Positions 46,014-56,878 of a stretch of DNA of 64,000 nucleotides are shown piece after piece. The notes below the pieces were generated by a model. The model saw nothing but the letters and a program-made list of their open reading frames with translations. It ran no database searches and had not been told where the DNA came from. Numbering within the stretch: the stretch's first letter is position 1; every line of letters begins with the position of its first letter. This stretch comes from Thalassia testudinum (taxonomy: Eukaryota > Streptophyta > Magnoliopsida > Alismatales > Hydrocharitaceae), in NCBI GenBank assembly GCA_037157565.1, contig JAZHRO010000014.1, positions 98,673,501 through 98,737,500 of the forward strand, given 5' to 3'. The position numbers and the translations under genes were made by a program.

Positions 46014-46386
46014 TGATTTCGTGCACTGGCCTTATTGCCTCAGTACACGGGGTGAGGTCCCCTTACACCCGCCCGGTTACCCGGTCTCGTCCGCGCTCAC
46101 GCCCTGCGGACCTGACCCGACCCGACTTAGACTGACCTGCACTCCTCGCCCACCACGCACGCCGGTGGGCCTGGACCCGGGCGTGACCCGAACCCGATTA
46201 CCCGGTAGCTCTGGGAGAGCTTTCCTAAGAGTGGTTTCAGAGAGAAAGAGAGACGCGGGGGAGGGGGGTAGAGTAGGTTTTGCCTCTGACGAAAAAAAAA
46301 AAAAAAACTCTGGAGTGTGCAGGCACAGGCGAAGAAGAAGACCCGCGGAAGAAGAAGGAGCTGCACTGTAGCAAATGCGTAGTTAA

Positions 46387-46412
46387 GTCGTCTAAGTACC
46401 GGGTCAGACGAC
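46387..46412 (+). repeat. B LTR hairpin, GTCGTCT/AGACGAC
   Basis: Seven paired bases around a 12-nt loop. It is the partly decayed equivalent of 29743-29768. Confidence 0.5.
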
Positions 46413-46947
46413 GGAAGGTCAGCAGCCAGAGCAGGAAAGAAGGCAGGCTGAAGAAGAAGGAAGAGCAACGGCCAAAGCAGAAGAAGAAGAAAGGAAGACT
46501 TAGTAGCTGAAGGCAGAAGCTCTGCAGCCATAAAGAGGAAAAGGGAATAGAGAAAGGGTCACCACAATTGCAGAAAAAGAAGAAGAGAGGTCAAGACAGA
46601 AACCAAGGAAGAAGAAGAAAGAGATCTGAAGAGGAGCATCACCTCTGCAGAACGAAGAAGAAGAACAAGGAGCTCTGAAGAAAGAAGATAACCACCAAAG
46701 CAGGAACAGCAGGAAGAAGCACCTCTGCAGAACAAAAAGAAAGAAAGAGATCTAAAGAAAGAGAGAAAGAAGAGCATCCCCTCTGCAGAACAAAGAGAAA
46801 ACAACAAATTCTTTCCCTCTCTCTGTCTTTATTTTGTAAAAGAAACATGTATATCTCTAGAATACAACTTGCTCCCTGAGTTCGACCTCGGGAACTCTTT
46901 TATTTTCCGAGTAAAAAATTTATATTTGAAGTGTTGGTCATAACCGG

Positions 46948-46960
46948 CTTTACTACAACG
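46948..46960 (+). other. B LTR U5-tail segment complementary to tRNA-Asp
   Basis: CTTTACTACAACG differs at one position from CTATACTACAACG, the complement of tRNA-Asp nucleotides 3-15. It is 8 nt from the LTR end. Confidence 0.55.
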
Positions 46961-46968
46961 TTATAACA

Positions 46969-48261
46969 AAACAAAACCGACGTTTCAGTAGGTCATCTAG
47001 AATCACGGCGCTAGCATCTTTTGACAGTACCGCCTGTCGTCCAATTTTCAGCTATCGCTTCGGGGTACAGTAGTTCTTGAAGAACCTAGCGACAGCAGGA
47101 ATGTGATCGATTGCCTCGAGGAGGGGGACCTGAATATGTACTTCCTTAAACATCGATTTTAGGTCCTCGAAATTCCGCATGTCCTTTTTTCGTACTACAT
47201 TTCATGTCGGAGCCTTAGGAAAAGGGACGGGAATCTCAGGGTTAAGTGGCCTCTTACCCTTATCTACCGCAAGTTGCTCCTGAGATGATGAAGATGGAGT
47301 TGAACTTGCCTGCGGCAAAGGGTGGGAAAAATCAGGACCCGCCTGCCTAGGTGGTGGGTCGAATGTCTTTCTTCCGCTTCGCAAAGAAACAGCGTGTGCA
47401 TCAGCTTGCTATCCATGAGGTGGTGGGGGAGCAGAAGGGGCAGAATACGCGGGATTCTGCAAAGGAGGCTGGCCTTGCGCGTAACCGGGTGGTGCAGGGG
47501 GCACATGTAGTATGGCATGTGCCTATCCCTGCTGTGCCTGAAACCTAGGCGAGGCACCCTGGTTCTACACATACCGAGGATTCGGGATGGGTTGGGAAGG
47601 CAAGGCTCCCTGAGTCCTATGCTCTTGCAATAGCTGATTCTGCGTATTTTGTATGGTCTGAATCTAATCAGCCATCGCCTTCATTATCTGCAAGCTATCT
47701 TGTGTAGACTTCCTCATCGATTCTTGCAGCTCCTCTTTCAGTGCCTCCAAAGGGTCGGCCTGCTTTGGAGGGTGGTTAGCAACTTGGTGCAGCGGCTAGC
47801 ATAACGAGCAGGGTTGCTGCTGCTGAGGCGGGAATGGCTGCTGCCTAGGATACGTGTTTTACGCATTCCCGTATTGCCTGGTCTGGTAGTGTTGATCTTG
47901 ATGTGGTATCTGTGAATTACCAAACTAGGAGAAGTTCGGATGCTGGCGCCAACCACGGTTATACATCTTCGAGTATGGGTTATTACGCCCGTATCCTTGG
48001 ATAGCGCTGACGTCCTCATAGGCTGAAGATCTCTGAGACATATATCCGTCAAGGGGATACAAATTACAATCTGCGGGTGGTGCGTAACCCTGGTCGTAAG
48101 GTGCCAGATCTGGATTATTCACAGTATCCTGATATGTGGGATCTTGTAAATACGGGTGGTGTATGCATCCTGAACGAGGCCAGCCAGTCGCACCGAGGAG
48201 CCATCAGCTTAGGCAATCGAGTGACGAAAGCTCTGCGAGCGCGCGTGAAGGCAAGACCGAC
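46969..48261 (-). pseudogene. E gag (C-terminal half) and gag-protease linker, decayed
   Basis: Minus strand: NNPYSKMYNRGWRQHPNFS (gag signature, 47925-48000 region), then Gln/Pro-rich sequence, VTRSGRKTFDPP-like linker, and VPLLEAIDHIPAVARFF near 47100. It is cut at 46968 by the composite just before the protease active site. Several stops occur. The 5' part of gag is missing: at 48261 the frame meets a plus-strand LTR piece. It is assigned to E because it has the same strand and order as, and is adjacent to, the pol piece at 26269-29269, and because the linker is close to that of F. Confidence 0.75.
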
Positions 48262-48266
48262 CAGAT

Positions 48267-48309
48267 AGTCCCACATCGTGGGATTGCAAAACTCAGGTAT
48301 CCTATAAAT
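48267..48309 (+). promoter_or_regulatory. LTR fragment promoter: USE plus TATA box
   Basis: AGTCCCACATCG at 48267-48278, 24 nt, then a canonical TATAAAT at 48303-48309. It is the cleanest pair in the window. Confidence 0.7.
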
Positions 48310-48872
48310 TGTTTTTGTGTTTTCTTCTTACTACCTCCGTAAGTATAGGGGTGAGGTCCCTCACTACCCCCACACGCCTCGTCCACGGCTTGACGTCGCG
48401 GATCTGGTGGATCCGACCCGACCTAAACCTACGCACTCCTCGCGCATCACCACTTGCCGGTGCGCCTGGTCCCGGGTGCGAATCCGACCCGACTATCCGT
48501 GTGGCTCTGGGAGAGCGTGCTTGAGTGAACTACTTGAGAAACAGAGAGACGCTTGGGTAGAGGGACGGGGGTAGGTTTTTACTACTGTGTGGTGTGCAGG
48601 AAGGAAGAAGTGACCGAGGCAGCGAACACTTAGCAGCTGAAGAACAGGAAGAGAAGAAAGAAGAGGCTGTGTAGTAGTGAAAGGAGAAGTCTTCGCCGAG
48701 AAGAAGAAGAAGGAAGACAAGGCAGAAGAGAGAGAAGAACAAAGAAGAGGCCAAGTGAAGACTGCAAAGAGATCAGAAGAAAAAGAAGAAGAAAGAAGAA
48801 AGGCAAGGCAGGAGAAGAAGGAAGATACAGAAGCAGAAAGGAGAAGAAGAGAGAAAGAGAGATCACATTTAA

Positions 48873-48898
48873 GACGTCTGATACAGAAATCAGACGTC
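48873..48898 (+). repeat. LTR fragment hairpin, GACGTCTGAT/ATCAGACGTC
   Basis: Ten perfect base pairs and a 6-nt loop, about 200 nt before the LTR end. Confidence 0.65.
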
Positions 48899-49081
48899 CA
48901 ATTCTACTTTTTTTTCACAAATCCTTTTTAAAATTCTCTCTTTGAATCAATTATATTTGAATTAAATAGTTGTATTCTTTGGTTTTACAAAGTACTGAGA
49001 TTGCTCCCCGTGTTCGACCTCGGATACTCTAGTTGTTCGAGTAATAAAATTATTTATATTTGTTTAAATGTTTTGTCGGTC

Positions 49082-49092
49082 ATACTACAACG
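49082..49092 (+). other. LTR fragment U5-tail segment complementary to tRNA-Asp
   Basis: ATACTACAACG, an exact complement of tRNA-Asp nucleotides 3-13. Confidence 0.55.
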
Positions 49093-49210
49093 TAATACGC
49101 TTTAAATCCGCACAAAATCGTTGAGAACAATGTACAAATGCTAAGTTTAATGCCGTCAGCTAGGAAAAGTCCAACCAAAGAAGTCACAGAATGGCTAGAG
49201 CAATCGTGTC

Positions 49211-52200
49211 TCAGACGGGTTCTGGAAGAATATGGTCAATAACAGGCTTCAGATGTTGACCGTTGACTTTAAATGTGTTACCCATCTTTGGGTCAGAAAT
49301 CTGAATGGCTCCATTTGGAAAAATCTGGTCAATTATGAATGGGCCATTCCATTTTGATCTAAGTTTGCTAGGAAAGAGCTTAAGTTTAGAATCAAATAAC
49401 CAGACCTTCTGGTTCGGCTCAAAGCTCTTGCGGGAAATCAGTTGATCATGTAGAGCTTTGGTCCGAGCCTTGTAGATCTTGGCATTCTCATATGCATCAT
49501 TTCTAAGCTCCTCCAACTCAGATAATTGGAGTTTCCTGGTCTTCCCAGCTAAATTCAGATCTAAATTGCATTGTTTGATCGCCTAGAATGCCCTGTGTTC
49601 AATCTCTACAGGTAAATGGCATGCCTTTCCATACACCAAATGGAATGGAGACATACCGATGGGCGTTTTATATGCCGTACGGTAGCCCCAAAGAGCATCC
49701 TCAAGCTTTTGAGTCCAGTCCTTGCGATCAGGCCTAACCGTTTTTTGCAGAATGTTCTTGATCTCCTGATTGGAGATCTCGGCTTGTCCATTCGTCTGGG
49801 AATGGTATGGTGTGGAAATTCGGTGATTAACCCCATATTTGGCCAACAAATTCCGAAATTGGGCATTAGTAAAATGAGTGCCACAATCACTGATGATGGC
49901 CCTCGGAATCTCGAACTTACTAAAGATATTTTTCTTTACAAAAGCGATAACCACCTTATGGTCATTAGTTCAGGTGGGAATCGCCTCAATCCATTTGGAC
50001 ACATAATCAATAGCAACAAGAATGTACTGATGTCCAAATGAAGGGAGAAAGGGTCCCATGAAATCAATGCCCCAAACATCGAAAATTTCGACAGGAAAAA
50101 TTGGGTTTAGGGGCATCATATCTCTCTTAGTTATGCTCCCAAGTGCCTGACATCGAGAACATGACCTTGAGAAATCCTGGGTATCCTTAAATAAAGACGG
50201 CCAATAGAAGCCAGATTGCAAGATTTTTGCGACCGTCTTTTTCCTGGAGAAATGTCCACCACACCCATATGCATGGCAGCACTTGAGTATACTGTTGAAT
50301 TCATTCTCCGATATACATCAGCGAATAATCTGATCAGAGCCAATGTGGTACAGCTCAGGGTCCTCCCAGAAGTAGTATTTGGCCTCAGATTTGAGTCTAT
50401 CCCATTGTTGCTTGGTCCAATCCTGGGGGATTTGACCAACGGCCAAATAGTTAACAATGTTAGCAAACCATGGGGTGTGGACACCTGAAACTGTAAGAAT
50501 AGCTTCGTCCGGAAAAGTGTCAGCGATCGGAATGTCCAGACGAAAAGAATCACCAACGAGTCTCGACAAATGATCCGCTACCACATTTTGTACCCCAATT
50601 TTATCCTTGATTTCAAGATCAAATTCATGAAGTAGAATAATCCAACGTATAAGCCAGGGTTTAGCATCCTTTTTGGCCAAGAGAGGTCTCAAGGCCGAGT
50701 GGTCGGTATAGATGATAACATGAGACCCTAAGAGATAAGCCCTGAATTTTTCCACAGTGAACACTACAGCTAGTAATTCCTTTCCAGTAACAGTGTAATT
50801 CCTCTAGGCTTCATCCAGAGTTTTACTAGCGTAGTAGATGACTGAGGGCTTTCTATCAATTTTATGACCCAAGATAGCCCGACCGCGTAATCAGAAGTGT
50901 CGGTCATGATCTCAAAAGGGGCTATCCAAATTGGTGGTTGCAAAACTGGAGCACATGTGACTGCCATTTTTAGGAAATCAAATGCCTTTCGACATGATTC
51001 ATAAAAAACAAACGACGTTTCTTTCGCAAGAAGATTGCTCAGGGGATGAGCAACCTTCGAGAAATCCTTGATGAATCTTCGATAGAATCCCACATGGCCA
51101 AGAAATGATCGGATTTGTTTAACAGATGTGGGAGGAGGAAGTTTAGCGATAGCATCAACCTTAGCTTTATCCACTTCAAATCCCCGTTCAGAGATTACAT
51201 GACCCAAGATGATGCCTTCTTGGGTCATGAAATGACTCTTTTCCCAGCTAAGGACCAATCGTGTTTTGATACATCGCTTAAGAATCATTTCCAATTTAGC
51301 CAAACAAGAGTCAAATGATTCTCCGAAAATAGAGAAATCATCCATGAAGACTTCCATAAACTCTCCCACCATGTCAGAAAATATGGCTAGCATACACCTT
51401 TGAAAAGTCGCAGGTGCATTGCATAACCCGAAAGGCATCCTACGGAAAGCAAAGGTTCCGTAGGTACAGGTGAAAGTACTTTTTTCCTGATCCTCGGGAT
51501 GGATAGGAACTTGGTTGTATCCCGAGTAGCCATCAAGAAAATAGAAGTACTTCTACCCGGCTAATCTTTCCAAGATTTGATCGATGAAGGGCAAGGGAAA
51601 ATGATCCTTTTTAGTGGCTATGTTCAGCTTCCTGTAATCAATACAAACCCTCCAAGAGGAAGCTAAACAAGTTGTGACAGATTATCCTCTTTCGTTAGTC
51701 ACAACGGTAATCCTGGCTTTCTTCGAAACAATCTGCACAGGACGTACCTAGGGACTATCAGAGATTGGATAAATAATTCCTACATCAAGCCACTTGATGA
51801 TTTCCTTTTTGACTACTTCTCGCATATTTGGATTTAATCTCCTCTACATCTAACGAGAAGGGCGGGATCCATCTTCCAAGAATATTCTATGATTACAGTA
51901 AGATGGCTCGATCCCCTTGAGGTCATGAATGGTCCAACCAATTGCCTCCTTGTGTTGCTTCAGGACCTTGATCAATTTAATCTCTTGCTCCTTTATCAAT
52001 TTAGCACTAATAATCACAGGGAGCGTCTTCTGAGGTCCTAAAAATTGATATTTCAAATCTCAGGCAATGGTTTCAGTTCAAGCTGGGGTGGGTTGATGAT
52101 TGATGGTAAGGTAGATGCTGAAGATTCAACAAGAGGAAGAGGTTGTGAGTGAACAAAATCAATAACCTCTTCAGAAGATGGCAGGTCAGCCATAGAGGGT

Positions 52201-53147
52201 TGCAGGTCAAATTCGTCATCAAAGGAGGAACTTTCGATTGAAGAAACCATCAAACAAGTTTTAATGTTTCCATTATCCTCAAGTTCCTCAATAAATCCAC
52301 AATCCTCAAATTTATTGACCGCCTTAAAAATATCCAATTTCATTCGTTGATCCCCAAAGGTGATTTCCATGCTACCACTTTCACAATTAATGTTGGCCTT
52401 AGCGGTAGGCAGGATCGGATGCCCCAGAATGATGGGCATGTTCCTCAGATTATCAGGTACATCATGTCAAGAACAAGGAAATCTATAGGAAAATAGAAAT
52501 CCTTGACCTTAACTATAACATCTTCAATAACGCCTTGCGGATTTGTGATCGAGCGGTCTGCTAACTGTAGCATTACTGAAGTTGGCTGAAGTTCACCTAA
52601 TCCAAACCTCTCGTAAAGAGAAGTCGGAATCAGGTTGATGGATGCACCCAGATCCAAAAGTGCTCTATCAAATGTGTAATCTCCGATGACGCAAGAAATC
52701 AACGGAGCACCTGGATCTCTCTTTTTCTGAGGGAGGTGGTGCAGGATAACAGAACTAGCCTGCTCAGAGAGTACCACCTTCCTCGGAATAGATTCTCTCG
52801 ACTTATGCTTTTGTGTACATAAATCCTTTAAAAATCTTGCATAAGCCGATATGTGCTTGATAGCATCAAGGAGCGGGATATTGATCTCAACATTCTTAAA
52901 TAGATTCGGAAGCTCCTCATTGCTATCAACAGACTTCTTCTTCTTTGATTTGATTAAGGCTTCAGGAAAAGGAACATGAGTCAGATCTTTGGAATCAGTT
53001 TCCTGAGCCTTGATTTCTCCTCCAAAATTCTCCTCTCTCCTCAGGTTCTTTAGGATTCAAAAGATCAGAATAGTGTGGTTGTAGATCCTGAGTCTGCTTA
53101 CCACTCCTCAAAGTGACAGAATTTGCAGATGCATAAGAGTTTGGGTC
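49211..53147 (-). pseudogene. D pol: protease, RT, RNase H, integrase (decayed)
   Basis: Minus strand: protease with LLDLGASINLIP (52777-52445). RT has SYCNHRIF, FLDGYSGYNQVP, MPFGLCNAPATFQRC and FMDDFSIFG. RNase H has TDTSDYAVG, a degraded form. Next come HSALRPLLAKK and the integrase: [16 protein letters not shown] and [10 protein letters not shown], so all three acidic residues are present. The end is VNGQHLKPVIDHILPEPV and a stop at 49211. Roughly ten stops and frameshifts separate the open pieces. Motifs are closest to B and E, so it is the same clade. Its own 3' noncoding region is cut at about 49102-49115 by the LTR fragment. Confidence 0.88.
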
Positions 53148-54864
53148 TTAGGGAGGGTTAGGAAAGATTGGAGGGGATTGATTAGCCAGGAATTGTTGAT
53201 TTGCAGAAGAAGAAGAGGAGGAGGAGGAGGAACCCTGCACAACCACCTGAGCATGTGCGTGTGGGTCCCTTTGATTTTCGTACCCATGGGCTTGGTTGCC
53301 CAAATTCATAATATTTCGCAGGTTGGGTACGGGTTGGGATGGTAGAGATAAGGGTTGATGAGAGTTAGCAATGAGCCCGGACTGTAAGTTGTCCAGTGAG
53401 GTTTTCATTTGCTGCATGAGCTGGAGCATGGATCCTTGCATCTCTACCATTTGTCAGTTTAAATCAGCCTGCCCTGCGGGTTGACAGGCATTCCAAGCTG
53501 GCTGATTGACCTGATTTGGAGGCAACTGAGTATATACATGACCCTGATCCATTGGTCATTGCGGAGCATAGTTGTCGGGTCGGAATTGGTTCTGTTGCCC
53601 CAGGTTTTTCCAAGAGAAATTAGGGTGGTTACTCTAACCTGGATTGTAGGCATTAGAGTAGGGGTTGGATCTAACATTCTCTTGTACAGCACATACATCC
53701 TCATAGGGTGAGGATGGAGAGAAAGAAAGGGAAGGATCAAAAAAATTGGGATCAAAGGCCCCAGTTTGGAACCCGTGGGGTTCCAAAAATTACTGACTCA
53801 CAGGTTGAGCCGCATTGAGTTGATTCACGAACTCCCATCCAGAAGGAGCTCGTGAAGAATGGAATCCCGAAGTTTGGGATTGAGTGGATCAAGAGTTTTT
53901 CACAGAATTGCCAGCCATCCACTCTTCCATTCTCTTAGCAACCAAGTGCACCTTATCAAGTTTGTTACAAATTAATTCCATATCAAATGAATGAGAGTCA
54001 TGGACTTCATTAACATTTGATCTGGGCTGCTGGGACCAGTTAAATGTATCCATGGAGGCATGATTGATTGAATTCTCACTCATTTCCTCAAATAAATCAT
54101 GTGCACTATCTGCATCTTTACTGAGGAAATTGCCTCCACAAGAAGCATCCACATGATTTCCGAGTTGCTCAGTCAACCCATGATAGAAGATCTGCACGAG
54201 TTGCCATTTCGACACCTCGTGGTGTGGACACCTCCGCAATAGGTCCTGGAATCGCTCCCAGGCCACATGAAACTGCTCCCCCGGCTGTTGGGTAAAGGTA
54301 GTGATTGCTCGTCTCAAAGCATTGGTACGTCCAACTAGGAAGAATTTCTTCAGAAAGGCCTATTTCAACTCATTCCAAGTTGCAATTGGTCTTCTTATTG
54401 TCCTATACCAATGTGCAGCCTTACCCTAAGAGAGTGAGGGAAGAGCCTCATGATCATTTGCTCCTCGTTTATGTTTTGTGCCTTGGTGGTCTGGACCAAA
54501 GTGGTCAAGTCCTCCAAGTGCTGAAACGGATCTTCGGAGCCAAGCCCATGATAATGTTTGATCAGGATTAACACCTGGGGCTTGATTTCTACGTCACCGA
54601 CTGGAATCTGGACACCAGCACATTCCCCGTAATTTGAAGGATCATAAAAATCCTTCAAGGGCTGAGCACCCTGCATTCTCTGGAACCATTCCTGCATTCT
54701 ATGCATTTATTCGAGTTGCCTTCGAAATTCTTCCTGTGGATTTCCACGCAGAGGAGGGTATTGATCGGCCATGGGATCAATTTGACCAAAATCTAATTTG
54801 TGCCTCCAAGAATACTCTAATGATCCTTCCAATCGAGGATTCAATGACTATCTTCCCAACATAA
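53148..54864 (-). pseudogene. D gag (decayed)
   Basis: It starts MLGR at 54864, matching MYGRRS and MFGRRS, with TAG as the fifth codon where the others have Arg. Then follow MADQYPPLRGNPQEEF, IKHYHGLGSEDPFQHLED, a frameshift near 54400, RRAITTFTQQPGEQFHVAWERF, CPHHEVSKW, SNPYSNAYNPG and NHPNFSW, a serine run (53200-53230) and NSVTLRSGK. No zinc knuckle is present. It is decayed by several stops and at least two frameshifts. Confidence 0.85.
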
Positions 54865-55186
54865 ACTAGGAGGAGGTCAGAAGGACTGGGGATAGGGACC
54901 CTGCAGCACAACAAAACAAGACTGTCCTTAAGTGAGGTAGCCTAAGAATCTATTGACTCCCAAAACCTGCCTTAAGATTGTAAATGATTTACTCTACTTG
55001 TGTCTACTTAGTCCAACCAATTAGGAGGGAATGGGGAGAAGGTTCTTCCTTCGGCTTTCGCCTCCGGTTCCTAGTGTACCCCCCAGTCACGGTCGTTTGA
55101 CGCTACTCCCCTAGCTAGACATCAGATTAATCAGTACAAGTAGGTTAATCAAAGACAATCTCAGAGTAGGCCCTGAAGAGTAAATC

Positions 55187-55206
55187 AGACGTTAAGGCCA
55201 ACGTCT
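55187..55206 (-). repeat. Hairpin AGACGTT/AACGTCT in D 5' region
   Basis: Seven perfect base pairs and a 6-nt loop. Same arm core as the LTR hairpins elsewhere. Confidence 0.5.
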
Positions 55207-55860
55207 ACTCAATTTTATTAAGTCTTGGGATTGTGGTGTTTATGGAATGTGATGGGCCCTTAAAATGGGTTGTGCCCTTAATGATTGATTGAGATTTATG
55301 TAAGTGCGTGCACAACCAAGGTTTTCAAGTAAGATTATTTGAGATGAGTGGATTTTAATGTTAAAATCTTGCTTAAGTAGCTTTTAGGGTTTCAAATTAG
55401 GTGGATTGCAATCAAGTTTCTAGGAAAACCAAGTTGTCAAACATGGGTGAAGATTGCTTTCCTTTAAAACCAGAAAGAAAGTGGAGTGCCTGGAATAGAC
55501 CTAGATTGAAAACCCTAAGGAGGAGCTACTTGACGAGTTGATTTTAAGTAGAGTGGTGCGACCTAAACAACTAGCCACAAATGCACCACTAAGTTAGGCA
55601 CACAAAGGTGGTTAACCTAGAATGATTTCTACTCTTTTATGTGTTGCTTTGTGTGTATCGGTTCCATAGATCTGAACCCAGTTGAGTAGAAACAAATCAA
55701 TTCGGTTAAGTGCCTTGAATGTGGGTGTACGTTGTGTGTTTGTTGAAAATTTGACTTTATCTCACGAGGAGCATCCCAGTTGTCGGACAAGCTTCTCTTG
55801 AGCTTTGGAGAGGGAGAGAAGAAAAGGAAGGGATGAGAATTTCGTGTGGAGGGGGTCTCC

Positions 55861-55867
55861 TTTTATA
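55861..55867 (-). promoter_or_regulatory. TATA box, minus strand
   Basis: Minus strand ACTATAAAAGGAG, downstream of a CpG-rich region and upstream of a purine-poor leader. It fits a pol II core promoter for the D 5' LTR. No USE is seen at the usual distance. Confidence 0.45.
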
Positions 55868-56170
55868 GTTGCAAGGAGTGGAGGCAATTTGGTCATTACA
55901 ACTCTAAAAACATTAAATCAGTGGTCTTTAGTGATAGATAAAATCGTCACTAAAGCCCCATCGTGGGCGTAGTCGGGCCGGTGCCCGCGCGCCCTCTCAC
56001 CTTCCTCACGCGTAACGCATGCACACATCCAGCTGATCTCAGCCGTCTGATCGCGAGATCGGGGGACTTAAATCGTGCTACCGCCTACCTCCTTTGCGCG
56101 CCCGCCCGCGTGCGATTCCACGTGAGGCGTAGTGTGCAATAGCGCGTGGGACGGATTCGGCACCCACAGT

Positions 56171-56190
56171 CACTCGATCGCGATCGAGTG
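56171..56190. repeat. Perfect 20-nt palindrome
   Basis: CACTCGATCGCGATCGAGTG. A second inverted repeat, CCGTTGGATG/CATCCAACGG with a 2-nt centre, is at 56333-56354. Both lie in the CpG-rich presumed U3. Confidence 0.7.
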
Positions 56191-56878
56191 GTCATGGAGC
56201 CCACTCAGCCGCGCTCTACCGCCCGCTCGCGAGGAGTCGATCGCACGTCGCTTGCTCGCGATAGTGCTTTCGCCTGTTGCGCTGCGTCATCGAGATGGTC
56301 GCACGGATGAATTCAAGCACGTGCATCCACAGCCGTTGGATGCACATCCAACGGAGGTGAAGCAATGCTCTGATTCAAGAAGAGAAGGTGCGGTAGGTGC
56401 TTCGGCTGGTTGGGCGGCTAAGATGGTGCCAAGTGGTACCATCTGAGCCATCCATCTTCTGGATGATGTAGATGGTGCCACGGTTGTCGGATTGAGTCGA
56501 TTTTCATGCTGTTAGGCTACGATCGTCGATCCAAATCTATCCGTGTGGTCAGATTTGTCGTTTGAAGTGTGTATTCACACCATCTTGGCCCTTGATCTTC
56601 TAGGATTCCCCGATCTCTATCTGATGCTACAGAAGTCTGATTAGGGTGATCTTGGAGTCGTTGAACTCCAATCGTCGCCTTGATCACATCTATATGGTTG
56701 GATCTTCGATCCGAGGCCCTGATAAAAAGTTTTCCCTATCCATGAACATAAAAGGATATAATTAACCTCAATTTTATTCAAACTACTCTAAATGCAAGAT
56801 GATGCATGTTATGCAATATTTATAGTATGCAATGCAATCCTATGCTTAAGAACATGCATAAATGGACATCTTAAGTAG

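Larger units (their letters stand above)
29270..46968. mobile_element. Head-to-head inverted composite of two related LTR elements
   Basis: The left arm (L, minus, 29270-36162) and right arm (B, plus, 36281-46968) are mirror images in LTR, purine tract, 3' noncoding region, internal purine tract and leader. The coding part is the exception: ORF-X in L against gag-pol in B. The U5 ends face outward. Neither arm has a 5' LTR or primer-binding site. A 118-bp spacer separates the leaders. The flanks are E gag on the right and E pol on the left. No target duplication is seen, and the E protease region between the flanks is absent. Confidence 0.85.
44145..46968 (+). mobile_element. B 3' LTR (right outer arm)
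   Basis: 2,824 bp, TGATGAGAACC to TTATAACA. It contains U3 inverted repeats (44838-44871, CCATGCTCCG/CGGAGCATGG; 45697-45719), a USE/TATA pair, a hairpin, a purine-rich stretch (46400-46800) and the U5 tail with GAGTTCGACCTCGG and CTTTACTACAACG. ORFs in the CpG-rich part (for example 44676-45311) mirror those of the left LTR and are not genes. Confidence 0.85.
48262..49101 (+). mobile_element. LTR fragment (USE to U5 end) of a P-related element
   Basis: It resembles the downstream part of the B LTR: GGTGAGGTCCCTCAC, CTCTGGGAGAGCGTGC, AGAGAGACGC, purine-rich tract, GTTCGACCTCGG and the U5 tail. The upstream 1.8 kb of U3 is absent; homology begins at the USE. It is oriented opposite to the E and D sequences on either side, so it marks a rearrangement rather than their own LTR. 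Confidence 0.7.
54865..56878 (-). mobile_element. D leader and probable 5' LTR
   Basis: No coding sequence. The leader is 54865-55097. An LTR could run from TGTAAACATG at 56895-56879 to GTAGCGTCA at 55098, beyond which lies ACGACCGTGACTGGGG, a poor tRNA-Asp-like site. Support comes from a minus-strand TATAAAA (55867-55861), an AGACGTT/AACGTCT hairpin (55187-55206) in the expected order, and a CpG-rich U3. The boundaries are guesses because no second copy exists here. Confidence 0.35.

Noticed and set aside
46280..46510. Lys/Glu-rich ORFs (also 42876-43064, 48677-48931)
   Set aside because: Purine-rich noncoding sequence; the reverse complement in the other arm gives Phe/Ser-rich frames.
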